NCBI RefSeq assembly: GCF_029714285.1
Contig: NZ_CP121662.1
Location: 2,728,001-2,792,000, forward strand
Reading direction: 5' to 3'
Length of the DNA: 64,000 nucleotides
Source: Rhizobium sp. CB3090
GTDB lineage: Bacteria > Pseudomonadota > Alphaproteobacteria > Rhizobiales > Rhizobiaceae
Part shown: positions 27,343 to 35,382 of the stretch, one piece after another
Numbering within the stretch: position 1 is the stretch's first letter
How the letters are laid out: every line of letters starts with the position of its first letter
Notes under the pieces: model-generated
What the model was told of the DNA's origin: nothing
The model's database searches: none
What the model saw: only the letters and a program-made list of their open reading frames with translations
Program-made: the position numbers and the translations under genes

Positions 27343-28716
27343 TCAAACCGCCTTGTGATTCCCCTTTGGGAATTGCCCGGCGAGTTCGCGGTACCACTTG
27401 CCGCTCTTCTTCACCGTGCGCACCTGCGTCTCGTAATCGACATGCACAAGCCCGAAGCGCATACGATAGCCTTCCGCCCATTCGAAATTATCCATCAGGC
27501 TCCAGGCGAAATAGCCGCGCATGGGATAGCCGTCCTTGATCAGGTCGGCGACGACGCCGAGATGGTCGACGTAGTAGTCGAGGCGCGGCTGGTCATCGAC
27601 TTCGCCGTTGACGACCTCCATGTTGTAGCAGGCGCCGTTTTCGGTGATGTAGCATTCCGGCAGTTCGTAGCGCTTGTAGAGGTCCTGCACGACATGCTTC
27701 AGGCCCGGCGCATAGATTTCCCAGCCGATATCGGTCTTCACATCGCTTACCGGCGGCGCTTCCTTCGTCCAGGGGAAATCACCACTCTTGGACGCATCAT
27801 CGAAGACGCGCATCGGCGTGTAGTAGTTCAGACCCCACCAATCGAGCTTCTGATTGATGATCTTCAGATCGCCATCCTCGACAACAGGCATGCGATCGCC
27901 CAGCGCCTCGACGAATTCCTTCGGATATTCGCCTTTGAAGATCGGATCGAAGAAGGCGCCGTTGTGGAACTGATGCGCACGCTCGACAGCGGCTTGATCT
28001 TCGGCGCTATCGGAACCCGGCAGGATTGATGCGGCATTGAGCACGATGCCGACGGGCACCTTCGGCGCTTCCGCGCGGATCGCCTCGACACCAAGGCCAT
28101 GGGCGAGGTTCATATAGTGCATGGCATGAAGTGCAGCCTGCATGTTGCGTTCGCCCGGCGCATGGACGCCGTAGAGGTGGCTGAGCCAAACAATGCACCA
28201 GGGCTCATTGAAGGTGGCGACCGAATCCAGTCGGTCACCGAGGCGCGCTACCACGGTCTTCGCATAACGCTGATAGGCATAGGCCGTCGAACGCGCTGTC
28301 CAGCCGCCGTCACCCGCTAGCGTCAGCGGCAGATCCCAGTGATAGAGCGTCGCGAAGGTCTTGATGCCGCGTGCCTTGCAGCCATCGACGAGACGATCGT
28401 AGAAATCGAGACCGGCCTCGTTCACCGGACCGGTGCCATCGGGAATGATGCGCGGCCAGGCGATCGAAAAGCGATAGGCCTCGACGCTCATCTCCTTGAT
28501 CAGATCGAGATCCTGTTCCAGCCGGTTATAATGATCGCAGGCGACATCGCCGTTATGGCGATGATAGACGCGGCCCGGCATGTTGGCGAAGGCATCCCAG
28601 ATCGACGGCTTGCGGCCATCCGCCTTGGTGGAACCTTCGATCTGAAAGGCGGCAGTGGCGACGCCAAACGTGAAATCGCCCGGGAAACGGGCGGCGAAGC
28701 TCTTTGGATCAATCAT
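27343..28716 (-). CDS. GH1 beta-glucosidase
   Basis: The chosen ATG at 28716 (MIDPKSFAARFPGDFTFG) gives 457 residues, the normal GH1 length. The acid/base Glu lies in SVATFNEPWCIVWL near residue 170 and the nucleophile Glu in CYITENGACYN near residue 355. FGVATAAFQIEGS and FSIAWPRI are also present. With no signal peptide it is cytoplasmic and would split imported glycosides. It is separated from the upstream dehydrogenase by a hairpin and a perfect palindrome that may be its operator. Confidence 0.93.
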   Translation of the reverse strand: MIDPKSFAARFPGDFTFGVATAAFQIEGSTKADGRKPSIWDAFANMPGRVYHRHNGDVACDHYNRLEQDLDLIKEMSVEAYRFSIAWPRIIPDGTGPVNEAGLDFYDRLVDGCKARGIKTFATLYHWDLPLTLAGDGGWTARSTAYAYQRYAKTVVARLGDRLDSVATFNEPWCIVWLSHLYGVHAPGERNMQAALHAMHYMNLAHGLGVEAIRAEAPKVPVGIVLNAASILPGSDSAEDQAAVERAHQFHNGAFFDPIFKGEYPKEFVEALGDRMPVVEDGDLKIINQKLDWWGLNYYTPMRVFDDASKSGDFPWTKEAPPVSDVKTDIGWEIYAPGLKHVVQDLYKRYELPECYITENGACYNMEVVNGEVDDQPRLDYYVDHLGVVADLIKDGYPMRGYFAWSLMDNFEWAEGYRMRFGLVHVDYETQVRTVKKSGKWYRELAGQFPKGNHKAV

Positions 28717-28791
28717 GACTAATCTCGTTTCTTTCAAACGGCGGGACGGCAAGATGCGATCGACCGCGCTCACGATATTGGGCCCGCGCGC

Positions 28792-28801
28792 GGTTTAAAC
28801 C
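28792..28801. promoter_or_regulatory. Palindrome GGTTTAAACC upstream of the beta-glucosidase gene
   Basis: A perfect ten-base palindrome 76 bases before the ATG, inside a GC-rich setting. It could be a second operator arm or simply chance. Confidence 0.25.
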
Positions 28802-28837
28802 AGCGAAAACGTCCTTGTACAGCCCTGAAATGACAAA

Positions 28838-28853
28838 ACTGCAACGTTGCAGT
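28838..28853. promoter_or_regulatory. Candidate LacI-family operator for the beta-glucosidase gene
   Basis: ACTGCAACGTTGCAGT is a perfect 16-base palindrome with the central CG step typical of LacI-family operators. It lies 122 bases upstream of the beta-glucosidase ATG, just beyond the hairpin that follows the dehydrogenase gene. Which regulator binds is unknown. Confidence 0.5.
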
Positions 28854-28868
28854 CAGAAGTCGAAACGT

Positions 28869-28897
28869 ATGGGGCGGCAGACAACCCACCGCCCCAT
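28869..28897 (-). terminator. Hairpin after the Gfo/Idh gene
   Basis: ATGGGGCGG and CCGCCCCAT form a perfect nine-base stem around an 11-base loop, nine bases past the stop. There is no T-run, so it may stabilise the transcript end rather than stop transcription fully. Confidence 0.5.
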
Positions 28898-28905
28898 GCT
28901 CAGAA

Positions 28906-30093
28906 TCAAAGCTTGACCCAGGCACCATTGCGCTTCGAAGAGGCAACGCAGGCCTCGACGAAAGCGACCCCCTTCACGCCGTCATCGACGGTCGGGTAGA
29001 CCACGGCCGGATCGACTGCCACGCCCTTCTTGCGGGCATTGATGGCCCGGGCAGCCTCGGTGTAGATCGTGGCGAAGGCTTCGAGATAGCCTTCCGGATG
29101 ACCCGATGGGATGCGCGAGACACGCGCCGCGGCTGCACCGGAACCCGCACCGTTGCGGGTGATCAGGCGCTTCGGCTCGCCGAACGGCGTGTACCACAGA
29201 TAATTGGGATCGGCCTGTGTCCACTCGATGCCGCCCTTGGTGCCGTAGACGCGGACTTTAAGCCCGTTCTCATGACCCGGCGCCACCTGGCTGCACCACA
29301 GCATGCCCTTAGCCGGCTTTTCCTTGCCCTTTGCCTTGAAGCGCAGCAGCAGATGGCCATTGTCGTCAAGGCGGCGGCCTTCGACGAAGCTGTCGAGATC
29401 GGCGGCAAGGCTGTCGAGTTCCAGGCCGGAGACGAAGGACGCGAGATTATAGGCATGCGTGCCGATATCGCCGGTGGAACCGCCGGCGCCGGATTGGGCC
29501 GGATCGGTGCGCCAGGCCGCCTGCTTCTGGCCCGATTGCTCGATATTTTCCGTCAGCCAATCCTGCGGATATTCCGCATGCACGATACGGATATCGCCGA
29601 GCTCGCCATTGGCAATCATCTCACGCGCCTGGCGGACCATCGGATAGCCGGTGTAATTGTGCGTCAGGATGAACAGCGCGCCGCTTTCGTCGGCCACCTT
29701 CTTTAGCTTCTTTGCGTCGGCAAGATTGGAGGTCAGCGGCTTGTCGCAGATAACATGGATGCCGCGCTTCAGGAATTCCTTGGCGGCGTCATAATGAACA
29801 TGGTTCGGCGTCACGATCGAAACAGCTTCGATGCCGTTCTTCAGCTTCGCTTCGCGGATCGCCATGTCGCGATAGCTGGAGTAAGTGCGCGAGGGATCGA
29901 GACCGAGATCGCGCCCCGAGGCAACAGCCTTATCCGGCGAGGCCGACAGTGCGCCGGCAACGAGGTCGAACTGGTCGTCAATGCGCGCGGCGATCCGGTG
30001 CACCGCCCCGATAAAGGCACCCGCGCCGCCCCCCACCATGCCAAGCCGAATGCGCGGCTCCCGCGTCTGCTCCGATGATCCTTCGATTGCCAT
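28906..30093 (-). CDS. Gfo/Idh/MocA-family NAD(P)-dependent dehydrogenase
   Basis: The 395-residue protein has the Rossmann motif RLGMVGGGAGAFIGAVHRIA near residue 16, the EKP-type sequence HVICDKPLTSNLADAK near residue 115 and the active-site phrase GGSTGDIGTHAYNLASFV near residue 208. An AGGAGG site lies at the start. Family members oxidise or reduce sugars and cyclitols at a ring carbon. Its neighbours are a TIM-barrel isomerase upstream and a glucosidase downstream, suggesting work on a glycoside or rare sugar taken up by the nearby ABC transporter. Confidence 0.9.
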   Translation of the reverse strand: MAIEGSSEQTREPRIRLGMVGGGAGAFIGAVHRIAARIDDQFDLVAGALSASPDKAVASGRDLGLDPSRTYSSYRDMAIREAKLKNGIEAVSIVTPNHVHYDAAKEFLKRGIHVICDKPLTSNLADAKKLKKVADESGALFILTHNYTGYPMVRQAREMIANGELGDIRIVHAEYPQDWLTENIEQSGQKQAAWRTDPAQSGAGGSTGDIGTHAYNLASFVSGLELDSLAADLDSFVEGRRLDDNGHLLLRFKAKGKEKPAKGMLWCSQVAPGHENGLKVRVYGTKGGIEWTQADPNYLWYTPFGEPKRLITRNGAGSGAAAARVSRIPSGHPEGYLEAFATIYTEAARAINARKKGVAVDPAVVYPTVDDGVKGVAFVEACVASSKRNGAWVKL

Positions 30094-30121
30094 ATAGTCC
30101 TCCTGAGAAACTAATTTGAAC

Positions 30122-30280
30122 TTCCTTCTCCCCAGCGGGGAGAAGGTGGCCCGAAGGGTCGGATGAGGGGGATTTCAGCGAACATAGCCTTTCGCTTGCC
30201 GCTCAAGGCACTCGTCGCGACGCTCCTCGTTCCCCTCATCTGTCCTTCGGACATCTTCTCCCCGCTGGGGAGAAGAGGAG
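30122..30280. repeat. Intergenic element with long inverted arms
   Basis: The left arm (CTTCTCCCCAGCGGGGAGAAG, GGTGGCCCGAAGGGTCGGATGAGGGG in parts) is repeated in reverse complement at the right end (CCCCTCATCTGTCCTTCGGA, then CTTCTCCCCGCTGGGGAGAAG). Each arm also contains its own hairpin. It fills the gap between the isomerase and dehydrogenase genes. A related arrangement with other sequence is seen at 37828-37937. Confidence 0.75.
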
Positions 30281-30281
30281 A

Positions 30282-31337
30282 TTACGACAGCCCCAACATA
30301 CGCCGGTTGGCCGCCTGATCCGTACCGCTGCCCGCAAAATCGTCGAAGGCCTTCTCCGTCACGCGGATAATGTGCGCCTTGACGAACTCGGCGCCTTCAC
30401 GAGCACCGTCCTCGGGATGCTTCAGCGCACATTCCCATTCGACCACGGCCCAACCGTCGAAATTATTGGCGGTCATCTTCGAGAAGACGGCACCGAAATC
30501 GACCTGGCCGTCGCCGAGCGAACGGAAGCGACCGGCGCGCTCGACCCAGCCCTGATAGCCGCCATAGACGCCCTGGCGCCCGGTCGGGTTGAACTCCGCA
30601 TCCTTGACGTGGAACATCTTGATGCGGTCCTTGTAGATGTCGATATTCTCGAGATAGTCGAGGCACTGCAGGACGTAGTGCGAGGGATCGTAGAGCATGT
30701 TGGCGCGCGGATGGTTCTTCACGCGCTCCAGGAACATCTCGAAAGTGACGCCGTCATGCAGGTCTTCGCCCGGATGGATCTCGTAGCAGACGTCGACGCC
30801 GTTTTCGTCGGCATGGTTGAGGATCGGCGTCCAGCGGCGGGCAAGTTCCTCGAAGGCGGTTTCGACGAGACCAGCGGGACGCTGCGGCCAGGGATAGATG
30901 AACGGCCAGGCGAGAGCGCCGGAGAAGGTCGCATGCGCCTTGATGCCGAGATGCTTGGATGCCGTCAGCGCCATCTTCACCTGTTCGACGGCCCATTCCT
31001 GGCGCGCCTTAGGGTTGCCGCGCACCTCTGGCGCCGCAAAGCCGTCAAAGGCTTCGTCATAGGCAGGGTGTACGGCGACGAGTTGGCCCTGCAGATGCGT
31101 CGAAAGCTCGGTGACTTCGACGCCATTGGCGCGGGCGACACCAGCGAATTCGTCACAATAATCTTTCGAGGAGGCGGCTTTCTTCAGGTCGATGAGCTGG
31201 CTTGCCCAGGTCGGAACCTGCACGCCGATATAGCCGGCTTCGGCAGCCCATTTCGTGATCGAATCCCACGAGTTGAACGGTGCCGCGTCGCCGGCGAACT
31301 GGCCAAGAAACAGGCCTGGACCCTTGATCGTCTTCAT
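30282..31337 (-). CDS. Sugar phosphate isomerase/epimerase (xylose isomerase-like TIM barrel)
   Basis: The start ATG at 31337 follows GGAGGAATTACTG and gives 351 residues. It belongs to the AP-endonuclease-2 / IolE-like TIM-barrel family: GYIGVQVPTWA near the N terminus, VCYEIHPGEDLHDG, LYDPSHYVLQ, MFHVKDAEF and AVVEWECAL, which supply metal-binding Glu, Asp and His. These enzymes isomerise, epimerise or dehydrate sugars and keto-sugars. It is between the ABC transporter and the Gfo/Idh gene on one strand and has its own operator-like site upstream. Confidence 0.88.
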   Translation of the reverse strand: MKTIKGPGLFLGQFAGDAAPFNSWDSITKWAAEAGYIGVQVPTWASQLIDLKKAASSKDYCDEFAGVARANGVEVTELSTHLQGQLVAVHPAYDEAFDGFAAPEVRGNPKARQEWAVEQVKMALTASKHLGIKAHATFSGALAWPFIYPWPQRPAGLVETAFEELARRWTPILNHADENGVDVCYEIHPGEDLHDGVTFEMFLERVKNHPRANMLYDPSHYVLQCLDYLENIDIYKDRIKMFHVKDAEFNPTGRQGVYGGYQGWVERAGRFRSLGDGQVDFGAVFSKMTANNFDGWAVVEWECALKHPEDGAREGAEFVKAHIIRVTEKAFDDFAGSGTDQAANRRMLGLS

Positions 31338-31362
31338 CAGTAATTCCTCCCTAATCGCGTTC

Positions 31363-31375
31363 TGTAAACGTTTCC
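31363..31375. promoter_or_regulatory. LacI-type operator-like site upstream of the isomerase gene
   Basis: TGTAAACGTTTCC has the central CG and flanking AAA/TTT of LacI-family sites, and shares TGTAAA with the pair of operators at 35254-35288. It lies 26 bases upstream of the isomerase ATG. Symmetry is imperfect at the ends. Confidence 0.4.
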
Positions 31376-31547
31376 GATACCTTCCCGACCCAGATCCGAG
31401 GCGGCTCAGATGCCATAGCCTCAAAAAACTATAGGCTCGTCGGGCTGAAAGTCGAATGCCTCATGACCTAATCACGGCCCGCCGACGACGGCAAGAGGTA
31501 CGTGCCGCAAAAATCGCCGCCCACTACGAAACGAAACGGCGGCTGCA

Positions 31548-31580
31548 TAAAAAACGCCCGCCGGAACTGAACCGGCGGGC
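31548..31580 (-). terminator. Rho-independent terminator after the ABC binding-protein gene
   Basis: On the reverse strand GCCCGCCGG and CCGGCGGGC form a perfect nine-base stem with a seven-base loop, then G and a run of T. It lies 21 bases past the binding-protein stop and separates the transporter from the isomerase. Confidence 0.9.
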
Positions 31581-31601
31581 ACGTCTGCCTGGATCAGCCG
31601 C

Positions 31602-32549
31602 TCAGAACGGCGAATCGGGGAAGTAGAAATCCTTGGCATTGTCCTTGGTGACCAAGGTCGCATCCAGGATATAATTGCCGCGAACCGGAACCTGATCATA
31701 AAAGTTGGAAGCCGTCAGTTCCATGGCCGTTCCGACCATCGCCGGCGGATAGAGCACATCGACCGGGATCAGCTTGTCGCCGTCCATGACCTTCTTGACC
31801 ATGTCCTTGGAGCCGGCGCCTGCGATGACATACTGGATGTCGGTGCGCTTGGCCTGATCGATCGCCTGCAGCACGCCGACGGCCATGTCGTCATCCTGGC
31901 ACCACACGACGTCGATCTTCGGGAACTTCGTCAGATAATCCTGCATGACCTTGAAAGCATCGTCACGGTTCCAGTTGCCGTATTGCCGGTCGAGAACCTT
32001 GACGTTGGAGCCGGCGATTCCCTTGTCGAAACCATCCTGACGCTGCTGGTCGATCGGGATCGGCAGACCGCGGATGACGACGACCTGAGCATTCGGTGTA
32101 TGGGCCTTGATATATTCGCCCGCCGTCTGGCCAAGAGCAGGATTGTTGCCGGCGACATAGAGATCGCGGACGGAATTGTCGTTGTTGCTCGGCGCGCGGT
32201 CGACGAGAGCGACGAACTTGCCCTTGTCCTTGACTTCCTTGATCGCATTGACCAGCGGATCGGGATCCGACGGCAAGATCACGAGAGCGTCGATGCCCTG
32301 GGTCTCAAGATCCTGCACCGCATTTGCCTGGCTTGCCGCGTCGGGCGAGGTCTTGACGATGACATTCAGCCCCGGATGTTCCGCCATCAAAAGTTTGGCG
32401 ACGCGTTCGGCATGGAAGACGACGCCCGAGGTCCAGCCATGGTCCGCCGCCGGAATGGAAACGCCGATGGTGACCTTTTTGTCCTCGGCATGGACCGTCC
32501 CGGCGAGAGCCGCCAGCACGACAGCCAGACCAATGAGTCTTTTACGCAT
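31602..32549 (-). CDS. Sugar ABC transporter substrate-binding protein (ribose type)
   Basis: The 315-residue protein has a signal peptide (MRKRLIGLAVVLAALAGTVHA) and the RbsB-type fold: VTIGVSIPAADHGWTSGVVF, LEGIDALVILPSD-like loop (here ETQGIDALVILPSDPDPL), ALVDRAP, and VWCQDDDMAVGVLQAI. It binds the sugar imported by the permease and ATPase encoded just upstream. The ligand cannot be read from sequence, but the CUT2 family prefers monosaccharides and sugar alcohols. GGGAGG precedes the start. Confidence 0.92.
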   Translation of the reverse strand: MRKRLIGLAVVLAALAGTVHAEDKKVTIGVSIPAADHGWTSGVVFHAERVAKLLMAEHPGLNVIVKTSPDAASQANAVQDLETQGIDALVILPSDPDPLVNAIKEVKDKGKFVALVDRAPSNNDNSVRDLYVAGNNPALGQTAGEYIKAHTPNAQVVVIRGLPIPIDQQRQDGFDKGIAGSNVKVLDRQYGNWNRDDAFKVMQDYLTKFPKIDVVWCQDDDMAVGVLQAIDQAKRTDIQYVIAGAGSKDMVKKVMDGDKLIPVDVLYPPAMVGTAMELTASNFYDQVPVRGNYILDATLVTKDNAKDFYFPDSPF

Positions 32550-32618
32550 ATTTCATCCTCCCAGATAGAAACAGGGCATTGTCATAAGGACCGGGCGCCC
32601 CTTAGACCCGGTTATTCG

Positions 32619-33629
32619 CTATTTGCGAGCAAGCGAGCGCTGAACCAGCATGGCGATGATGATGATCGCGCCCTGGATGGCACTGAGCAGATACTCGCTG
32701 ATGAAATTGGAAAGCAGCATGATGTTGCCGACCAGCTCGAGGATGAAGGCGCCGCAAATGGTCCCCCATACCCGGCCCGCCCCGCCCTTCAGCGCCGTAC
32801 CGCCAACGACGACGGCCGTGATCGCCTGCAATTCCCACAGGTTCCCCGTCGTCGCCGATGTCGAACCAAGCCGCGGCACATAGAGAAGCACGGCGATCGA
32901 TACACAAAGGCCCTGAATGACGAAGGCGATGGTACGCACGCGATTGACCGCGACCCCGGAATAACGCGCGACATCGCGATTGGAGCCGACGGCGATGACA
33001 TGCCGGCCGTAGCGGGTGCGGTAAAGAATGAAGGCGGCGACGCAGGTCACGAGAAGGATGACCGCAATCGGCACCGGCACGCCGAGCACGGAGCCATAAT
33101 AGGCCGGCTTGTAGAGCGTTTGTATATCCGCCGCGCGCAAGGTGATCGCGCCGCCCTGCGACAACCAGGTCGTCAGGCCGCGGTAGACGCCCATCGTGCC
33201 CAGGGTCGCGATGAACGGCTCGATCCTGCCCATGGTCGTGATCAGGCCATTGGCGAGGCCGCACAGGAGACCGGCAACGATCGCGAACAACACGGCCGCC
33301 GCCAGCATCAGCGCCGGATCGGCTATGACGCCTGAATTCAACAGGAGGATCATCAGGCTTGCGACGAAGGCAACCATGGCGCCAACCGACAAATCAAGAT
33401 CGCCCGCCGAGATGACGAAGGTGGCCCCAACAGCGATGATCGCGATATAGGCGCATCTCGTCGCGACATTGGTGAGATTGATAATGCCGATGAAGTTCGG
33501 GTTGACCAGTGCACCCACGATCAGAAGCAGAACCAATGCCGCAAACGGCGCAACGGCCCTGAGATCGACATCCCGCCAGGACCGGGCTCGCCGGCCTGCC
33601 TTCCCGCTGCTGTCTTCGCCCACGCTCAT
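32619..33629 (-). CDS. Sugar ABC transporter permease (RbsC type)
   Basis: The product is 336 residues from the ATG at 33629, with TTG codons just upstream as alternatives; the GGGAGG site is 12 bases from this ATG. It has eight to ten hydrophobic helices and the family phrases GATFVISAGDLDLSVGAMVAF and VVVGGTALKGGAGRVWGT, near residue 260, which contacts the ATPase. It forms a CUT2 importer with the ATPase upstream and the binding protein downstream. Confidence 0.92.
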   Translation of the reverse strand: MSVGEDSSGKAGRRARSWRDVDLRAVAPFAALVLLLIVGALVNPNFIGIINLTNVATRCAYIAIIAVGATFVISAGDLDLSVGAMVAFVASLMILLLNSGVIADPALMLAAAVLFAIVAGLLCGLANGLITTMGRIEPFIATLGTMGVYRGLTTWLSQGGAITLRAADIQTLYKPAYYGSVLGVPVPIAVILLVTCVAAFILYRTRYGRHVIAVGSNRDVARYSGVAVNRVRTIAFVIQGLCVSIAVLLYVPRLGSTSATTGNLWELQAITAVVVGGTALKGGAGRVWGTICGAFILELVGNIMLLSNFISEYLLSAIQGAIIIIAMLVQRSLARK

Positions 33630-33692
33630 ATCCAAAACCAACCTCCCGTTCCCATCATGGCTGGGAATTCGCCTTGCTTTCTTGCCGCCTGT

Positions 33693-35216
33693 TCAGGCCG
33701 CCGTCTTTTTCTTCAGGCCCGCCGCATAACGCATGATTTCCTGCTCGGAGATCTCCTCTCCTTCGAGCACGCCGACGATCCGGCCTTCGCGCATCACGGC
33801 GATCCGCGTGCACAGCCCGATGACCTCGGGCATCTCCGATGAGACCACGATGATCGAATGGCCGTCTCGGGCCAGCGCCGAAATGAAATGGTAGATCTGC
33901 TGTTTCGTGCCGACATCGATGCCGCGGGTCGGCTCGTCGATGATGATGATCCGCGGTTCGGTTTCCATGACCTTCGCCAGCAGCAATTTCTGCTGATTGC
34001 CGCCGGACATGCGGCCGACGATGATATTGCCGTCACGCACGCGGATATCGAAACGACGACGCGCCCGCGCCAATGCGCCGGCTTCGCTGGAGGCGCTGAG
34101 ATAGCCGAACTTGCCGTGCCGATCCAGGGACTGGAGGGTCAGGTTGACGGCCATGCCCGAATTCAGAAGCAGACCCTTGGACTTGCGATCCTTGGTCATA
34201 TAGGCAAGGCCGGCGTCGATGGCCGCATGCACGTCATGCGGCGGCACGGACTGGCCGTTGGCGACGACTTCGCCGCCGGCGCGCGAGCGCAGGCCGACGA
34301 TCGCCTCCATCAGTTCGGTGCGGCCCGAGCCGATCATACCGGAAAAGCCCAATATTTCGCCCTTGCGCAGTTCGAAGCTGGCGTCGTGGACATAGCCTGT
34401 TGAAACAGCGTTGACGCTGAGCACGACCTTTTCATCGACATCGGGCTCGTTCTTGGCGGGATAGAGGCTCGAAAGCTCCCGCCCGACCATCAACTGGGCA
34501 ATCGATTCGCCGTCGAGCAGCGAGGTCTGTGATGTCTTCACCCATTGGCCGTCGCGCAGGACCGTAACCCGGTCCGTCAGTTCCATGACCTCGTCGAGCT
34601 TGTGGGACACGAAGACGAAGCTTGTTCCCTGATCGCGCAGCTTTCGCACCTGTTTGAACAGGAAGTTGGTTTCTTCTCGCGACAGAACGGCGGTCGGCTC
34701 GTCCATGAAGACGATTCTTGCGTCCCGGCTGATCGCCTTGGCGATCTCCACCATCTGCTTGTCGGCGATGGAAAGCGTGCCGATCAGGGCGTTCTCGTCG
34801 ACATGCGAACCGAGGAGATCGAGGACGCGCCGTGTCTCCGCACGCATGTATTTGCGATCGAGCACCCCGAAACGCGTAACTTCACGGCCGAGAAACAGGC
34901 TCTCGGTAACGGTCAGATCTTCGGCGAGATTGAATTCCTGGTGGATGATGACAATGCCGAGCGCCTCAGCAGCGCCGTTCGGCGGCAGCTTCACCGCCTG
35001 GCCATCAAGCAGGATCTCGCCGGAGCTTGGCTGCTCGAAACCGGAGAGAATCTTGACGAGCGTCGACTTGCCGGCACCGTTTTCGCCCATGAGCGCATGG
35101 ATCTCGCCGGCCCGAAGATCGAAATTGACGCTGAACAGCACCTGCACGCCGCTGAAGGACTTGGAAATACGTCTCGCGGACAGCACTACAGCGCCGTCGA
35201 CGGCCTCCGAACTCAT
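33693..35216 (-). CDS. Sugar ABC transporter ATP-binding protein (RbsA type, two ATPase domains)
   Basis: The start ATG at 35216 follows GGAGG and gives 507 residues, right for the duplicated CUT2 ATPase. Domain 1 has Walker A GENGAGKST near residue 45, a signature-like LSIADKQMVEIAKA and Walker B IVFMDEPTAVL. Domain 2 has a degenerate Walker A (GMIGSGRTEL), signature MSGGNQQK and Walker B IIIIDEPTRG. It is divergent from a LacI gene with two palindromic operators between them, which very probably control this operon. Confidence 0.93.
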   Translation of the reverse strand: MSSEAVDGAVVLSARRISKSFSGVQVLFSVNFDLRAGEIHALMGENGAGKSTLVKILSGFEQPSSGEILLDGQAVKLPPNGAAEALGIVIIHQEFNLAEDLTVTESLFLGREVTRFGVLDRKYMRAETRRVLDLLGSHVDENALIGTLSIADKQMVEIAKAISRDARIVFMDEPTAVLSREETNFLFKQVRKLRDQGTSFVFVSHKLDEVMELTDRVTVLRDGQWVKTSQTSLLDGESIAQLMVGRELSSLYPAKNEPDVDEKVVLSVNAVSTGYVHDASFELRKGEILGFSGMIGSGRTELMEAIVGLRSRAGGEVVANGQSVPPHDVHAAIDAGLAYMTKDRKSKGLLLNSGMAVNLTLQSLDRHGKFGYLSASSEAGALARARRRFDIRVRDGNIIVGRMSGGNQQKLLLAKVMETEPRIIIIDEPTRGIDVGTKQQIYHFISALARDGHSIIVVSSEMPEVIGLCTRIAVMREGRIVGVLEGEEISEQEIMRYAAGLKKKTAA

Positions 35217-35253
35217 CACTTTCCTCCCTGTGGCCCCACACCACTCCTTGCTG

Positions 35254-35267
35254 TGTAAACCTTTACA
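35254..35267. promoter_or_regulatory. LacI-type operator O1 (ABC transporter / lacI intergenic)
   Basis: TGTAAACCTTTACA carries symmetric TGTAAA/TTTACA arms around CC. It is the exact reverse complement of O2 21 bases away (centre to centre), so the two sites face the same side of the helix. Confidence 0.75.
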
Positions 35268-35274
35268 TATTCGG

Positions 35275-35288
35275 TGTAAAGGTTTACA
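35275..35288. promoter_or_regulatory. LacI-type operator O2 (ABC transporter / lacI intergenic)
   Basis: TGTAAAGGTTTACA is the reverse complement of O1. The pair lies 38-72 bases upstream of the ATPase gene and 95-129 bases upstream of the regulator GTG, well placed to repress both directions. Confidence 0.75.
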
Positions 35289-35382
35289 TGGTGGCATGTT
35301 GCACAATTTGTCGCGGTCGCCTTTGATCTCCGCGGAAGTCTGTGTAGTGTCCGGTCCGAGACGAGACCCAAGGCAGAGCGCA

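Noticed and set aside
34654..35382. Long N-terminal extension of the LacI gene at 35383
   Set aside because: The extension runs through the antisense of the ATPase gene and through the operators. LacI proteins start at the helix-turn-helix, which follows the GTG at 35383.
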